This document shows, in pieces, positions 25,139 to 34,887 of a stretch of DNA of 64,000 bases. Positions within the stretch are counted from its first letter, which is position 1. Every line of letters starts with the position of its first letter. A program made the translations under genes and the position numbers. The DNA is from a bacterium (GTDB taxonomy: Bacteria; Actinomycetota; Acidimicrobiia; Spongiisociales; UBA5794), in assembly GCA_024228555.1 (NCBI GenBank), contig JAAETI010000519.1, positions 50,233 through 114,232 of the forward strand, read 5' to 3'. Under the pieces are notes generated by a model. The model saw nothing but the letters and a program-made list of their open reading frames with translations. It was not told where the DNA came from and did no database searches.

Positions 25139-27406
25139 ATGAACGACGAGACCGCTTCCGCTATCCGGCAACGGCTCCGGGTAACCGGGGTTGTCCAGGG
25201 TGTTGGCTTCCGGCCCACCGTCTATCAGTTGGCGACCGCACTCGACCTCAGCGGTTGCGTCGGCAACGACAGCGCCGGTGTCTTCGTCGAACTCGAAGGT
25301 CCCCGCCCCGCCATCGACGACTTCGTCCTGCGTCTTGTCGCCGAGCCACCGCCCCTGGCCCACATCGACGCCATCGACAGGCGCGACATCGAGCCCACCG
25401 GTGAGAGCGACTTCGTCATCGTGGAAAGCCGCCGAGACGACAACGCCAGCACCCTGGTCTCGCCGGACCTCGAAGTGTGTGCCGACTGCCTGTCCGAAAT
25501 GAACGACCCGGCGAACCGGCGCTACCGCTATCCGTTCATCAACTGCACCAACTGCGGGCCCCGCTTCACCATCACCAGGGAGACTCCCTACGACCGGCCG
25601 CTTACCACCATGGCCTCGTTTCTGATGTGTGACACCTGCCAAGCCGAGTACGACGACCCAGCGGACCGTCGCTTCCACGCCCAACCCAACGCCTGTGCCG
25701 ATTGCGGTCCCCACATCTGGCTCGAGAAGGACGCACTACAGCCCTTCGACGATGTCATCGCAGCCAGCCGAGCCGCGATCGCCGCAGGAGAAATCGTCGC
25801 CGTCAAGGGCATCGGGGGGTTCCATCTCGCCTGCGACGCTCGCAACGCCGACGCCGTGGCGACACTGCGCCAACGTAAGCACCGCACCGCCAAGCCCTTT
25901 GCGGTCATGGCCGCCGACCTCGTCACCGCCGAACAGATCGCCGACCTAGCCGACGCCGAACGGACGCTGCTGACCTCGCCGCAGCGACCCATCGTCCTCG
26001 TCGCAGAGTCGGCCACCAGCGGTCTCGATGCAGAGGTCGCACCCGGCAACAGCCACCTCGGCGTCATGCTGCCCTACACACCTCTGCACCACCTCCTCCT
26101 CGAACCGGGCGACGTCTGGGTGATGACGTCAGCCAACTACGCATCCGAACCAATCGTCAAAGACAACACGGAAGCACGGGCCAAACTCGGCGAGCTGGCC
26201 GATACGCTGCTGCTCCATGACCGCGCCATCCATGTCCACTGTGACGACTCGGTGGTTCGGGTAGCCGCCGGTGCGGAGCTTCCGGTGCGGCGCAGCCGTG
26301 GGTTCGCCCCCTTCCCGGTGCGGCTTCCCGTCGCCGTGCCGCCGACGCTGGCAGTCGGGGGAGAGCTCAAAGCGACGTTCTGTTTGGCGGACGGCAATAA
26401 CGCCTTCATGAGCCAGCACATCGGCGACATGGAGAACATCGAAACCCTCGATGCGTTCACCGCCGCGGTCGATCACATGACAGGCCTGTTCCGTATCGAA
26501 CCCGAGCGGGTCGTTGCCGACATGCACCCCCGCTATCTCTCCAGCCGGTGGGCTGAGGACCACTACACCGACCGGCTCATCCGCATTCAGCATCACCACG
26601 CCCACATCGGTTCGGTGATGGCAGAGAACGGCCACACCGGACCGGTTATCGGATTCAGCTTCGACGGGACCGGATACGGCACCGACGGCTCCATCTGGGG
26701 TGGCGAGGTCCTGCTCGGTGATCTCGACGGGCTGAGCCGGGTCGGCCACCTCGGCGTTGCTCAACTGGTTGGCGGCGACGCAGCGGTGAAACGACCGTAC
26801 CGGATGGCGCTGTCCCATCTGTGGGCGGCGAGCATCGGGTGGGACGAGGACATTCCTGCCGTTGCACAAACGTCGGCGGAGGAGCAACGAATCATCCGGC
26901 AACAGCTCGAGACCGGTCTCAACTCGGTAGAGACCACCAGCATGGGAAGGCTCTTTGACGCAGTCGCTTCGCTCGCAGGGGTGTGTCACGAGATCAGCTA
27001 CGAAGGCCAAGCAGCCATTGAACTCGAAGCGCTGGGAACCCCCGACGCCGAAGGCGAATACCGATTCGATCTCATCACGAACGAGACCGGCCTGATCGTC
27101 GATCCTTCCCCGGTGATCGCCGCCGTCGCCGGGGACGTCACGTCGGGCGTTTCGGCGCCGATTATCAGCACCCGCTTCCATCGCGCCCTCGCTGCGGCCA
27201 TGGTTGCGTCGGCCAGAGAAATGCGGCAGCGGTACCATATCGATACAGCGGCCTTGAGTGGTGGTGTGTTCCAAAACGTCACGCTGCTCGAAGCCGCCAA
27301 ACGGGGTTTGGAAGAGTCGGGCTTCGAGGTTCTGACTCATCGTTTGGTTCCCCCAAACGATGGCGGTCTCGCACTCGGCCAAATCGCCCTGGCAGGACGG
27401 AGGTAA
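25139..27406 (+). CDS. hypF: Hydrogenase maturation factor HypF (carbamoyltransferase)
   Basis: It makes the carbamoyl group that becomes the cyanide ligands of the [NiFe] centre. The 755-aa protein has an acylphosphatase domain (RLRVTGVVQGVGFRPTVYQ), two zinc fingers (CADC, CTNC, then CDTC, CADC, about 110-190), a YrdC-like domain (IVAVKGIGGFHLACDARN) and a Kae1-like domain with QHHHAHIGSVMAENG, which binds the metal. ATG 25139 fits the acylphosphatase start; GTG 25106 is also open. hypC starts five bases after the stop, so it leads the hypFCDE operon. Confidence 0.95.
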   Translation: MNDETASAIRQRLRVTGVVQGVGFRPTVYQLATALDLSGCVGNDSAGVFVELEGPRPAIDDFVLRLVAEPPPLAHIDAIDRRDIEPTGESDFVIVESRRDDNASTLVSPDLEVCADCLSEMNDPANRRYRYPFINCTNCGPRFTITRETPYDRPLTTMASFLMCDTCQAEYDDPADRRFHAQPNACADCGPHIWLEKDALQPFDDVIAASRAAIAAGEIVAVKGIGGFHLACDARNADAVATLRQRKHRTAKPFAVMAADLVTAEQIADLADAERTLLTSPQRPIVLVAESATSGLDAEVAPGNSHLGVMLPYTPLHHLLLEPGDVWVMTSANYASEPIVKDNTEARAKLGELADTLLLHDRAIHVHCDDSVVRVAAGAELPVRRSRGFAPFPVRLPVAVPPTLAVGGELKATFCLADGNNAFMSQHIGDMENIETLDAFTAAVDHMTGLFRIEPERVVADMHPRYLSSRWAEDHYTDRLIRIQHHHAHIGSVMAENGHTGPVIGFSFDGTGYGTDGSIWGGEVLLGDLDGLSRVGHLGVAQLVGGDAAVKRPYRMALSHLWAASIGWDEDIPAVAQTSAEEQRIIRQQLETGLNSVETTSMGRLFDAVASLAGVCHEISYEGQAAIELEALGTPDAEGEYRFDLITNETGLIVDPSPVIAAVAGDVTSGVSAPIISTRFHRALAAAMVASAREMRQRYHIDTAALSGGVFQNVTLLEAAKRGLEESGFEVLTHRLVPPNDGGLALGQIALAGRR

Positions 27407-27411
27407 CAACT

Positions 27412-27708
27412 ATGTGTCTCGGTATCCCCGGCAAGATTGTCGAGGTCTACGAAATCAACGGCACGCGGATGGGCAAGGTCAACTTTGACGGAATTGTCAA
27501 AGAGATCTGTCTGTCGTTCGTGCCCGAGGCAGAGGTCGACGACTACACCATCGTCCATGTCGGATTTGGCATCACCAAGGTAGACGAGGAGTCGGCGCAC
27601 GAAACGCTGGCCCTGATGAAGGAGATGGGTGTTCTCGAAGCCGAACTCGACGCAACCGTGGCTTTGGCCGAAGAGGAAGCGATCGCAACCGGCGAGGAAC
27701 GCAAGTGA
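27412..27708 (+). CDS. hypC: Hydrogenase maturation chaperone HypC
   Basis: The 98-aa protein begins [11 protein letters not shown]; the N-terminal Cys2 is the residue that holds the iron and contacts the hydrogenase large subunit. The OB-like body ([39 protein letters not shown]) is canonical. It overlaps hypD by four bases (GTGA). HypC with HypD forms the platform on which Fe(CN)2CO is built. Confidence 0.95.
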   Translation: MCLGIPGKIVEVYEINGTRMGKVNFDGIVKEICLSFVPEAEVDDYTIVHVGFGITKVDEESAHETLALMKEMGVLEAELDATVALAEEEAIATGEERK

Positions 27709-28814
27709 AGTATCTCGACGAATACCGCGACCCCGAGCTCGCTCGGAAGCTGTTCGACGAGATCGACCGCATCACAACACAGCACTGGGTGATGATGGAG
27801 GTCTGTGGCGGCCAAACCCACTCCATCATCCGCAACGGCATCGACAAGCTGCTCAACAACAACATCGAGCTTGTCCACGGACCGGGTTGCCCGGTGTGTG
27901 TCACCCCTCTCGACACCATCGACAAAGCCCTTGCGATTGCCGCCCGCGACGACGTGATCTTCTGCTCGTTTGGTGACATGCTCCGAGTTCCCGGCAGCAC
28001 TCAGGATCTCTTCCAGGTCAAGGGTGACGGAGGTGACGTCCGGATCGTCTATTCGCCCCTCGACGCCATCAAGATCGCAATCGACAACCCTGACAAAGAG
28101 GTCGTGTTCTTTGGCATCGGGTTCGAGACCACTGCGCCGGCCAACGCCATGTCGGTCTATCAGGCCAAGCAGATGGGCCTAACGAACTTCTCAATGCTGG
28201 TGTCGCATGTTCTCGTGCCCCCGGCGATCCGTGCAGTTCTCAACTCGCCGGTCAACCGAGTCCAAGCCTTTCTGGCGGCTGGCCACGTTTGCTCCGTCAT
28301 GGGCTACTCCGAATACGAGCCAATTGTCGATGAGTACAACGTGCCCATCGTCGTCACCGGGTTTGAACCACTCGATGTGCTCGAAGGAATCCGCAAGACT
28401 ATCGCCCAGCTCGAATCCGGGGTCGCCTCGGTCGAGAACGCCTACCCCCGGGCCGTCAACTTTGACGGCAACAAGGCAGCGCAGGAGCTCATCGACGACG
28501 TCTTTGAGACAACCGATCGCAACTGGCGCGGCATAGGCATGATCCCCGGCAGCGGCTGGGAGCTATCGGATCGTTACTCCGACTTTGATGCCGCTCACCG
28601 TTTCGAGGTCGGCGACATCAAGACCCAGGAACCAGAAGTCTGCCGCTCCGGCGAGGTCCTACAAGGGCTCATCAAACCCAACGAGTGTGAGGCCTTCGGC
28701 AAAGAATGCACGCCTCGCAAGCCGCTCGGCGCCACCATGGTCTCGAGCGAAGGCGCCTGTGCCGCCTACTACACCTACGGCAGGTTCATCGAGATCGAGG
28801 GGGTGTCGACGTGA
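27705..28814 (+). CDS. hypD: Hydrogenase maturation protein HypD
   Basis: The 369-aa Fe-S scaffold on which Fe(CN)2CO is assembled. It shows the conserved blocks: [68 protein letters not shown] and the C-terminal Cys set ([29 protein letters not shown]) that ligates the [4Fe-4S] cluster. The start is GTG 27705 within the hypC stop, and the stop overlaps hypE. Confidence 0.95.
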   Translation: MKYLDEYRDPELARKLFDEIDRITTQHWVMMEVCGGQTHSIIRNGIDKLLNNNIELVHGPGCPVCVTPLDTIDKALAIAARDDVIFCSFGDMLRVPGSTQDLFQVKGDGGDVRIVYSPLDAIKIAIDNPDKEVVFFGIGFETTAPANAMSVYQAKQMGLTNFSMLVSHVLVPPAIRAVLNSPVNRVQAFLAAGHVCSVMGYSEYEPIVDEYNVPIVVTGFEPLDVLEGIRKTIAQLESGVASVENAYPRAVNFDGNKAAQELIDDVFETTDRNWRGIGMIPGSGWELSDRYSDFDAAHRFEVGDIKTQEPEVCRSGEVLQGLIKPNECEAFGKECTPRKPLGATMVSSEGACAAYYTYGRFIEIEGVST

Positions 28815-29869
28815 GCGATGGTGCCACCATCGACGGCTGGAGCTGTCCCGCTCCGCTGCGCGACCAACCAAATATCGTCATGGGTCACGGTGGTGGCGGC
28901 AAGCTCTCGGCCGAGCTTGTCGAGCATCTGTTCCTGCCCGCCTTCAGCAACGAGCACCTTGAAGGACTGGGCGACGCCGCAGTCATCGAGATGCCCCCAG
29001 GTCGGATCGCTATGTCGACCGACAGCTTTGTGGTGCGGCCCCGGATCTTCCCCGGTGGCGACATCGGCGAGCTGGCGGTCAACGGCACGGTCAACGACGT
29101 CGCCATGGCCGGTGCCGTCCCCGTTTACCTCAGCGTTGCGTTCATCCTCGAAGAGGGCATGCCCATCGACGAGCTGGCAGCCATCGTGCAATCCATGGCG
29201 AAAGCCGCAGAGCACGCCGGGGTGCAACTGATCACCGGCGACACCAAGGTGGTTGATCGTGGTCATGGTGATGGCATCTACATCAACACCACCGGCGTCG
29301 GCGTCCTTCGTGACGACATCGAGATTCATCCGAGCACCGTGCAGCCGACAGACGTCATCCTGATCAGCGGCACAATCGGTGACCACGGCATGGCAATCAT
29401 GAGCGTCCGCGAGGGTCTCGAGTTCGAGTCGACGATCCAGTCCGACACCGCGGCCCTGAACCACATGGTGGCTGCCCTGCTCGATGCCAAGATTGATGTA
29501 CGGGCGATGCGTGACCCGACCCGAGGCGGTCTTGCCGCAACTCTCAACGAGATCGCAACAGCTGCAGAGGTTGGCGTCGTCGTCGAGGAACGCTCGGTCC
29601 CCGTCGACCGTGCTGTCGCTTCGGCGTGCGAGATGCTGGGGATGGACCCGTTCTACGTGGCAAACGAAGGAAAGATGGTTGTCGTGGTCCCTGTAGACCA
29701 AGCTGATCAGACGCTGGCGATCATGCATGCCGATGAGCTAGGCCGCAATGCCGTCGCCATCGGGGAAGTGGTCGAAGGTCACCCTGGCATGGTCGTCGCC
29801 AAGACTGCTCTCGGCGCCACCCGGGTCGTCGACACGCAGGTGGGCGAACAGCTCCCTCGAATCTGCTGA
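28811..29869 (+). CDS. hypE: Hydrogenase maturation protein HypE
   Basis: It dehydrates the thiocarboxamide on its C-terminal Cys to thiocyanate, supplying CN. The 352-aa protein has the [16 protein letters not shown] start, ATP-site blocks of the PurM/SelD fold ([44 protein letters not shown]) and the canonical ending PRIC. GTG 28811 overlaps the hypD stop (GTGA); the open frame runs upstream into hypD but without homology. No hypA or hypB follows. Confidence 0.95.
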   Translation: MSDGATIDGWSCPAPLRDQPNIVMGHGGGGKLSAELVEHLFLPAFSNEHLEGLGDAAVIEMPPGRIAMSTDSFVVRPRIFPGGDIGELAVNGTVNDVAMAGAVPVYLSVAFILEEGMPIDELAAIVQSMAKAAEHAGVQLITGDTKVVDRGHGDGIYINTTGVGVLRDDIEIHPSTVQPTDVILISGTIGDHGMAIMSVREGLEFESTIQSDTAALNHMVAALLDAKIDVRAMRDPTRGGLAATLNEIATAAEVGVVVEERSVPVDRAVASACEMLGMDPFYVANEGKMVVVVPVDQADQTLAIMHADELGRNAVAIGEVVEGHPGMVVAKTALGATRVVDTQVGEQLPRIC

Positions 29870-29988
29870 GGACCACGCCCAAACCCTGCCAGATATCGAC
29901 AACGTGTTGATTAAGTCGGGTCGCGGTGTGGCCGATGGCAGTAGCAAGCGTCCCAACTGCACCACGTAGATCGAAGGGGGTGGCAGCG

Positions 29989-31605
29989 ATGGATGAAGCC
30001 ATTGATTTGCGCGACACCTCGCGCGACCTGCCCGCCCACCGGGCTGCGGACGCACGCTCTCGCTTCCTGGTCAACACCAGCCAAGAGATCCGAAGCCGGG
30101 TCAACGACATCATCACCCAAACCTCCGGCATCCTCGACACCACGCTCACGCTGGAGCAGCGCGGATCGCTGGTCTCTGCGCAACAGTCAGCAGAATCGCT
30201 GCTCACCCTCGTCAACGACCTATACGACGTGTCGAGGCTCGAAGAGGGCGACTTCGAACTCGAATCGACTCCGTTCCTGCTGCGGAGGACGATCGACCAC
30301 CTCATCAAGGCTCTCTCCCCGCTGGCCACACAACGCGGTCTCGACCTCACCCACGAATTTGACCCTTCCCTGGACGATTGGTTGGTCGGCGACCCAGGAC
30401 GCTTTCGTCAGATGGTCTCCAACCTCGTTGAGAACGCCATCAAGTTCACCAACGTCGGCGCCGTCCGTGTCAGCGTTGATGGCGAGCCCGGAGCCGACGG
30501 GAATGTAGACCTCAAGATCAGCGTGTCCGACACTGGGATCGGTATTCCAGAGGAAGCCAGGGAACGCATCTTCGAATGGTTCGCCCAGGGCAACGCCGCC
30601 ACCTCACGAAACTTCGGTGGAATCGGCTTGGGTCTCCCCATCGCAGCTCGTGTGGCCAAGAGCATGGGCGGCGACATCACTCTGGAAAGCCGTACCGGTG
30701 AGGGCAGCACCTTCCACTGCGCTGTTTCCATCAAACACGGCGACGCTCCCGATGAGACACAGAACATCGTTGACGCCTTCGAGTCGGCATCAGCAGAGAT
30801 TCCGGTGCTCATCATTTCTGACGTTGAAGAAGACCGGCGTCGTTTGGTCACCATCCTCGGCGAGACCCAGATGTCGCCTATCGCGGTCGCCCACCTCGAA
30901 CCAGCGTTCGGCGCACTGCAAAGAGCCGCAGATCGCGGCAGTCCGATTCAGGCTGTCGTGCTCGCCGTTGGAGACGATCCGTTTCACGTATTCGAACGAT
31001 TCAACTCCGCCCTCACCGAGAAGATCCCAATCGTGATCACGGTCCCATCGGGACGCCGTGGTGATGCCACCATGTGCCGTGAGTTGGGCGTTGCCGGTTA
31101 CCTTGCCGGACCGATCGCCGCGGGTGATGTTGGCGACACAATCAAGGCAGTCGTCAAGCTTGCAGAGAAGGGTGAATCGGCGCTGCTCGTAACCAGCCAT
31201 TGGTTGCGTGAGGGCCGCAGCAGCCTGAAGGTGCTGATTGCTGATGACAGCCCCACCAACCTGCGTTTGACGACAAGGATGCTGGAGAATCGTGACCATT
31301 CTGTGACGGCTGTTGAGAACGGCCGACTGGCGGTTGAGGCAACCCGCATGGATACCTACGACGTAGTCCTCATGGATCTGCAGATGCCGGTCATGGACGG
31401 GATCGAGGCCACCGCCGCGATCCGAGCCGAAGAGGGTGCCAGGGGTGTCCGTCTTCCGATCGTGGCGATCACCGCCTACGACGACCGGCAGCGTTGCATC
31501 GAAGCAGGCATGGACGGCTATCTGTCGAAGCCGTACCGCCCGCAGGAGCTCTTCGAAGCCGTGGAGCGGATCGCCGGGGGACCGATCGAGCCGCCCACGC
31601 TGTAG
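29989..31605 (+). CDS. Hybrid sensor kinase with Gln in place of the phosphoacceptor His
   Basis: The 538-aa cytoplasmic protein has a DHp helix (FLVNTSQEIRSRVNDIITQ, about 26-44), an HATPase domain (NLVENAIKFT, DTGIGIP, GIGLGLPIA), a first receiver that lacks the phospho-Asp and acidic pair (LIISDVEEDRRRL, AVVLAVGDDP) and a last receiver that is intact (IADDSPTNLRL, VLMDLQMPVMDG, SKPYRPQEL). Canonical kinases read S-H-E-I-R; here it is S-Q-E-I-R (Gln32), so normal autophosphorylation is not possible. ATG 29989 gives a start after AAGGGGGTGG. It follows hypE by 119 bases. No sensor domain is visible. Confidence 0.85.
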   Translation: MDEAIDLRDTSRDLPAHRAADARSRFLVNTSQEIRSRVNDIITQTSGILDTTLTLEQRGSLVSAQQSAESLLTLVNDLYDVSRLEEGDFELESTPFLLRRTIDHLIKALSPLATQRGLDLTHEFDPSLDDWLVGDPGRFRQMVSNLVENAIKFTNVGAVRVSVDGEPGADGNVDLKISVSDTGIGIPEEARERIFEWFAQGNAATSRNFGGIGLGLPIAARVAKSMGGDITLESRTGEGSTFHCAVSIKHGDAPDETQNIVDAFESASAEIPVLIISDVEEDRRRLVTILGETQMSPIAVAHLEPAFGALQRAADRGSPIQAVVLAVGDDPFHVFERFNSALTEKIPIVITVPSGRRGDATMCRELGVAGYLAGPIAAGDVGDTIKAVVKLAEKGESALLVTSHWLREGRSSLKVLIADDSPTNLRLTTRMLENRDHSVTAVENGRLAVEATRMDTYDVVLMDLQMPVMDGIEATAAIRAEEGARGVRLPIVAITAYDDRQRCIEAGMDGYLSKPYRPQELFEAVERIAGGPIEPPTL

Positions 31606-31629
31606 CCGGGAACTTTCTAGGCTGGCTGT

Positions 31630-32763
31630 ATGCAGCTCAACCCTGACTTCGTGGTCATCGGCGCCGGGATTGCAGGCGCTTCCGCCGCCTACGAGTTGTC
31701 GGCACATGGCAAAGTCGTCGTTCTGGAGGCTGAAGCGGTCGCCGGCTATCACACGACCGGCAGATCCGCTGCTCTGTTCACCGAGGCGTGGGAAAGAGGC
31801 CCGTGGCGGGCGTTGGCCTCGAGCAGCAGGCCATTTCTCGAGACGCCGCCGGCCGGATTCGTTGAACATCCCATCCTTTCGTCGCTCCCGGTACTGATCA
31901 TCGGGCGGATCGATCAATCCGATGCGGTGCAGTCGCTCTACGAGACGGCCACCGCACAGGTTGCTGTCACCCTTCTCGATGGTGACGAGGCGAGCAACTG
32001 GTGCCCGATGCTGCGGCCGGGGTATGTGCACAAGGCTTTGCTGGAATCCAGATCACACGCAATCGACGTTGACGGTCTGCATCAGGGATTCCAGCGCGGT
32101 GCCAAGCGGCGCGGGGGACAGATCATGCTTGGCCACACTGTCGATCGGATCGAACGGCGCGGTCCGGGATGGCTTGTCGTTGCCGGTGACGTCGAAGTGC
32201 AGACACCGGTTGTCGTCAACGCCGCCGGTGCGTGGTGCGACAAGGTCGGTGCCATGGCGGGGCTGCCGCCGATTGGTCTCGTGCCGAAGCGCCGAACTGC
32301 ATTCACATTTGCGGCTCCCGACGGTGTTGATCTCGGCTCCTTGGCCATGGTCATCGACATTGATGAGCAGTTCTACTTCAAGCCGGAGAGCGGGCAGCTC
32401 ATGGGGTCACTGGCCGAGGCCACACCCATGGAACCCCACGATGTTCGCCCGGAGGAGATCGACGTTGCGCTTGCCATCGAACGTATCGAGGCCGCGACCG
32501 TGATGGAGATCAGACATGTGCGACGGACGTGGGCCGGCTTGCGGTCCTTCGTGGCGGACGGGTCACCGGTAGTCGGCGAGGATCCGCTCGCCCCAGGCTT
32601 CTTCTGGCTGGCGGGTCAGGGTGGTGCGGGGATTCTCACTTCGCCTGCGATGTCGCAGCTTGTTGCAGGTCTGGTGACGACGGGAGCGGCGCCGGCGGCT
32701 CTGTTCGATCACGGCGTCGATGAGCAATCCTTGTCCCCGACCAGGCTTTGTGGCCGCAGCTGA
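31630..32763 (+). CDS. FAD-dependent oxidoreductase of the DAO family
   Basis: A 377-aa flavoprotein with an N-terminal FAD-binding loop (FVVIGAGIAGASAAYELSA), the VVLEAEAVAGYHTTGRSAAL segment that contacts FAD, the central VVNAAGAWCDKVGAMAG motif and the C-terminal FFWLAGQGGAGILTSPAMSQ that closes over flavin. The family includes glycine, sarcosine and D-amino acid oxidases or dehydrogenases and also D-arginine dehydrogenase; the substrate is not evident. It begins 24 bases after the kinase and is followed by ctaA. Confidence 0.88.
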   Translation: MQLNPDFVVIGAGIAGASAAYELSAHGKVVVLEAEAVAGYHTTGRSAALFTEAWERGPWRALASSSRPFLETPPAGFVEHPILSSLPVLIIGRIDQSDAVQSLYETATAQVAVTLLDGDEASNWCPMLRPGYVHKALLESRSHAIDVDGLHQGFQRGAKRRGGQIMLGHTVDRIERRGPGWLVVAGDVEVQTPVVVNAAGAWCDKVGAMAGLPPIGLVPKRRTAFTFAAPDGVDLGSLAMVIDIDEQFYFKPESGQLMGSLAEATPMEPHDVRPEEIDVALAIERIEAATVMEIRHVRRTWAGLRSFVADGSPVVGEDPLAPGFFWLAGQGGAGILTSPAMSQLVAGLVTTGAAPAALFDHGVDEQSLSPTRLCGRS

Positions 32764-32840
32764 CCTATCGGCCTGCCAGACAGTTCCATGGCGGTCATGT
32801 ATCTGGAATCTCGGCCGATTCTTTCCGTTACGATTTGGGC

Positions 32841-33812
32841 ATGGCGCTCCCCGAACCCGCACCCGTTAGCCGTATCCGGCTGCTCTCATGGGTCATGTTG
32901 TGGCTCACGGTCGCAGTCGTGGTTGGCGGTGCGCTGGTTCGAGCGACAGATTCCGGCGCAGGCTGTGGTGAGTCTTGGCCCATTTGTGGTGGCCAGATCA
33001 TCCCAAGCATTGGTAACTATCACACCCTCATCGAGGTGAGCCATCGTTTGATGACCGGTCTCCTTGGCTTCGTGCTCATCGCGCTGTTCGTGCTCGTGCG
33101 TCGTGATTTCGCCAAGGAGCACCGGCTACGTCGTGCAGTGCGGGCAGCGGGGATACTGCTCATTGTCGAATCGCTGCTTGGTGCGTCGTTGGTCTTGTTC
33201 GGGTGGGTGGAGTTCGATGCTTCGATCGCTCGACTCATCGTGGTTCCCCTCCACCTTCTCAACACCTTCCTTCTCGTCGGTGCCATGGCGCTCGTTGCAT
33301 TCTTCGCCAGTGGCGGCACCGGCTTCGTCGTCGACACAAAGCGGACGTTGGACCGCCTCATCGTCGTCGGTCTCGGCATCATCTTGCTGATTGGGGCAAC
33401 CGGCGCTCTCAATGCTCTGGCCGACACGCTCATTCAGTCCGACGCCATGCGGGTCGCCGAGCCAGGGGAGTTCCTGGTGACCGAGCCGGTTCTGCGCCAA
33501 ATCCGATCGATTCATCCCTTCGTTGCGATCCTCGGTGGCCTCGCTCTGTATATGCTGGTGCGCTACCTCGGCGCCGGGTCGGGCAAGCCGGTCCGTTGGT
33601 TGGCGATCGGCATCCAGGGAATCGTCTGGCTCCAGTTCGTCGTTGGTCTCCTCAACATCGCTCTGGAGGTGCCTCTGGAGACACAACTGCTGCACCTGTT
33701 CGTAGCCGATGTGCTGTGGATCGCCTTCATCTTGTTGGGAGCGCACCTGCTCAGCGATGCGCAACGCTCGGGTGGCATCCACCCGGATCTGCCTTTATCC
33801 GAGGCGGTATGA
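32841..33812 (+). CDS. ctaA: Haem A synthase-like protein CtaA (COX15 family)
   Basis: It oxidises haem O to haem A for cytochrome aa3 oxidase. The 323-aa integral membrane protein has about eight helices. The first segment GGALVRATDSGAGCGESWP carries the conserved Cys loop, followed by IEVSHRLMTGLLG, LIVVPLHLLNTFLL and IHPFVAILGGLALY with the haem-binding His residues, and LLHLFVADVLWIAF. ATG 32841 fits the family N-terminus. Its stop overlaps the ctaB start (ATGA). Confidence 0.9.
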   Translation: MALPEPAPVSRIRLLSWVMLWLTVAVVVGGALVRATDSGAGCGESWPICGGQIIPSIGNYHTLIEVSHRLMTGLLGFVLIALFVLVRRDFAKEHRLRRAVRAAGILLIVESLLGASLVLFGWVEFDASIARLIVVPLHLLNTFLLVGAMALVAFFASGGTGFVVDTKRTLDRLIVVGLGIILLIGATGALNALADTLIQSDAMRVAEPGEFLVTEPVLRQIRSIHPFVAILGGLALYMLVRYLGAGSGKPVRWLAIGIQGIVWLQFVVGLLNIALEVPLETQLLHLFVADVLWIAFILLGAHLLSDAQRSGGIHPDLPLSEAV

Positions 33813-34708
33813 CCACTCCCGCCGTCCGCATCACCAACCCACGCACCGACACCTCGACCCTGAAGACCTATGTCGAGTTGATGAAGCTGCGGATCATCGA
33901 GCTGCTTCTCATAACCACGCTTCCTGCAATGATCGCCGCCGCCGAAGGTTGGCCGGGTTGGTGGTTGGTTTTTGCAACGCTGTTCGGCGGCACCCTTTCA
34001 TCAGCGGGGGCGAACGCCATCAACCAGGTGATCGACACTGACATAGACCGGCTGATGAGCCGAACGAAAGGACGTCCGCTTCCCACCGACCGCGTCTCCA
34101 AGCGGGCGGTGCTGGTCTTTGGGAGCACTCTCGGAGCCGCTGGCTTCTTCTGGCTGTGGGCAACAACCAACCTGCTGGCGGCGGTCCTATCGACGATCGG
34201 GCTCCTCGCGTACGTATTTGTCTATTCGATGTTGCTGAAGCGATCGACGACTCAGAACATTGTCATCGGGGGAGCGGCCGGCGCCGTCCCTGCCTTGGTC
34301 GGCTGGGCTGCGGTGACCAACTCGGTCGAGCTGCCGGCGTGGATCATGTTCGCCATTGTCTTCTTCTGGACCCCGCCCCACTTCTGGGCGCTGGCGATCC
34401 GCTATCGCGATGACTACGCCCGGGCCGGAGTGCCGATGCTGCCTGTCGTCGTCGGCGAGAAGCGAGCCATGGATCACATGATGGCCTACACCGTCGCATT
34501 GGTCGGGACAACGCTGTTGCTCTACGCCACCGGTTCGGTGGATTGGCTCTACCTGACCGTTGCGGTCGTTGCCGGTGTCGCCTTCCTGGCGGGCACGTGG
34601 ATGTTGCGTGACCACCCCGAGGCTGCCATGAAGTACTTCGGGTATTCAAACGGCTATCTCAGCGTGATCTTCATCGCGATAGCCGTCGACGTTCTGGTGC
34701 TGGGATGA
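33809..34708 (+). CDS. ctaB: Protohaem IX farnesyltransferase
   Basis: It makes haem O by adding farnesyl to protohaem in the membrane. The 299-aa UbiA-family prenyltransferase has the first Asp-rich motif (NAINQVIDTDIDRLMSRTKG), the loop RPLPTDRVSKRAVL, the second motif (YRDDYARAGVPMLPVVVG) and the TPPHFWALAI block specific to CtaB. It overlaps ctaA upstream (ATGA) and the small membrane gene downstream (ATGA), making a haem A unit. Confidence 0.95.
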   Translation: MTTPAVRITNPRTDTSTLKTYVELMKLRIIELLLITTLPAMIAAAEGWPGWWLVFATLFGGTLSSAGANAINQVIDTDIDRLMSRTKGRPLPTDRVSKRAVLVFGSTLGAAGFFWLWATTNLLAAVLSTIGLLAYVFVYSMLLKRSTTQNIVIGGAAGAVPALVGWAAVTNSVELPAWIMFAIVFFWTPPHFWALAIRYRDDYARAGVPMLPVVVGEKRAMDHMMAYTVALVGTTLLLYATGSVDWLYLTVAVVAGVAFLAGTWMLRDHPEAAMKYFGYSNGYLSVIFIAIAVDVLVLG

Positions 34709-34887
34709 GAGATGCCGTTCTTGTCGCAGGGACGATCATTGTCGCGTTGGGTCTGGTGCTGATCATGTGGCGGGAGTTGGCCGGTGCCGCGGATCGCCGC
34801 AAGGTAGGTGCGGGTCGCGACACCGCAGAGGTGTTGCTGCCGGTGCTGGCAACGGTTGCGCTGCTGTGGTGGGTCTGGGCTAGTTAG
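34705..34887 (+). CDS. Small two-helix membrane protein downstream of ctaB
   Basis: A 60-aa product with two hydrophobic helices (AVLVAGTIIVALGLVLIMW and VLLPVLATVALLWWVWAS) around a basic loop (DRRKVGAGRDT). It starts within the ctaB stop (ATGA), so it is translationally coupled to haem A synthesis genes. It could be a small oxidase-associated subunit or assembly factor, but I do not recognise a family. Its last eight bases overlap the convergent gene on the other strand. Confidence 0.7.
   Translation: MRDAVLVAGTIIVALGLVLIMWRELAGAADRRKVGAGRDTAEVLLPVLATVALLWWVWAS

Noticed and set aside
26129..27409. Minus-strand 426-codon open frame opposite hypF.
   Set aside because: Shadow of hypF in high-GC sequence; the plus-strand product has all HypF domains.
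30790..32031. Minus-strand 413-codon open frame across the hybrid kinase and the FAD oxidoreductase.
   Set aside because: It spans the end of one strong gene and the start of another, with no recognisable motifs.
34715..34735. A GTTCTTG stretch similar to the 23623 repeat.
   Set aside because: It matches only a few bases (CGTTCTTGTCGC) and lies inside the small membrane-protein gene.
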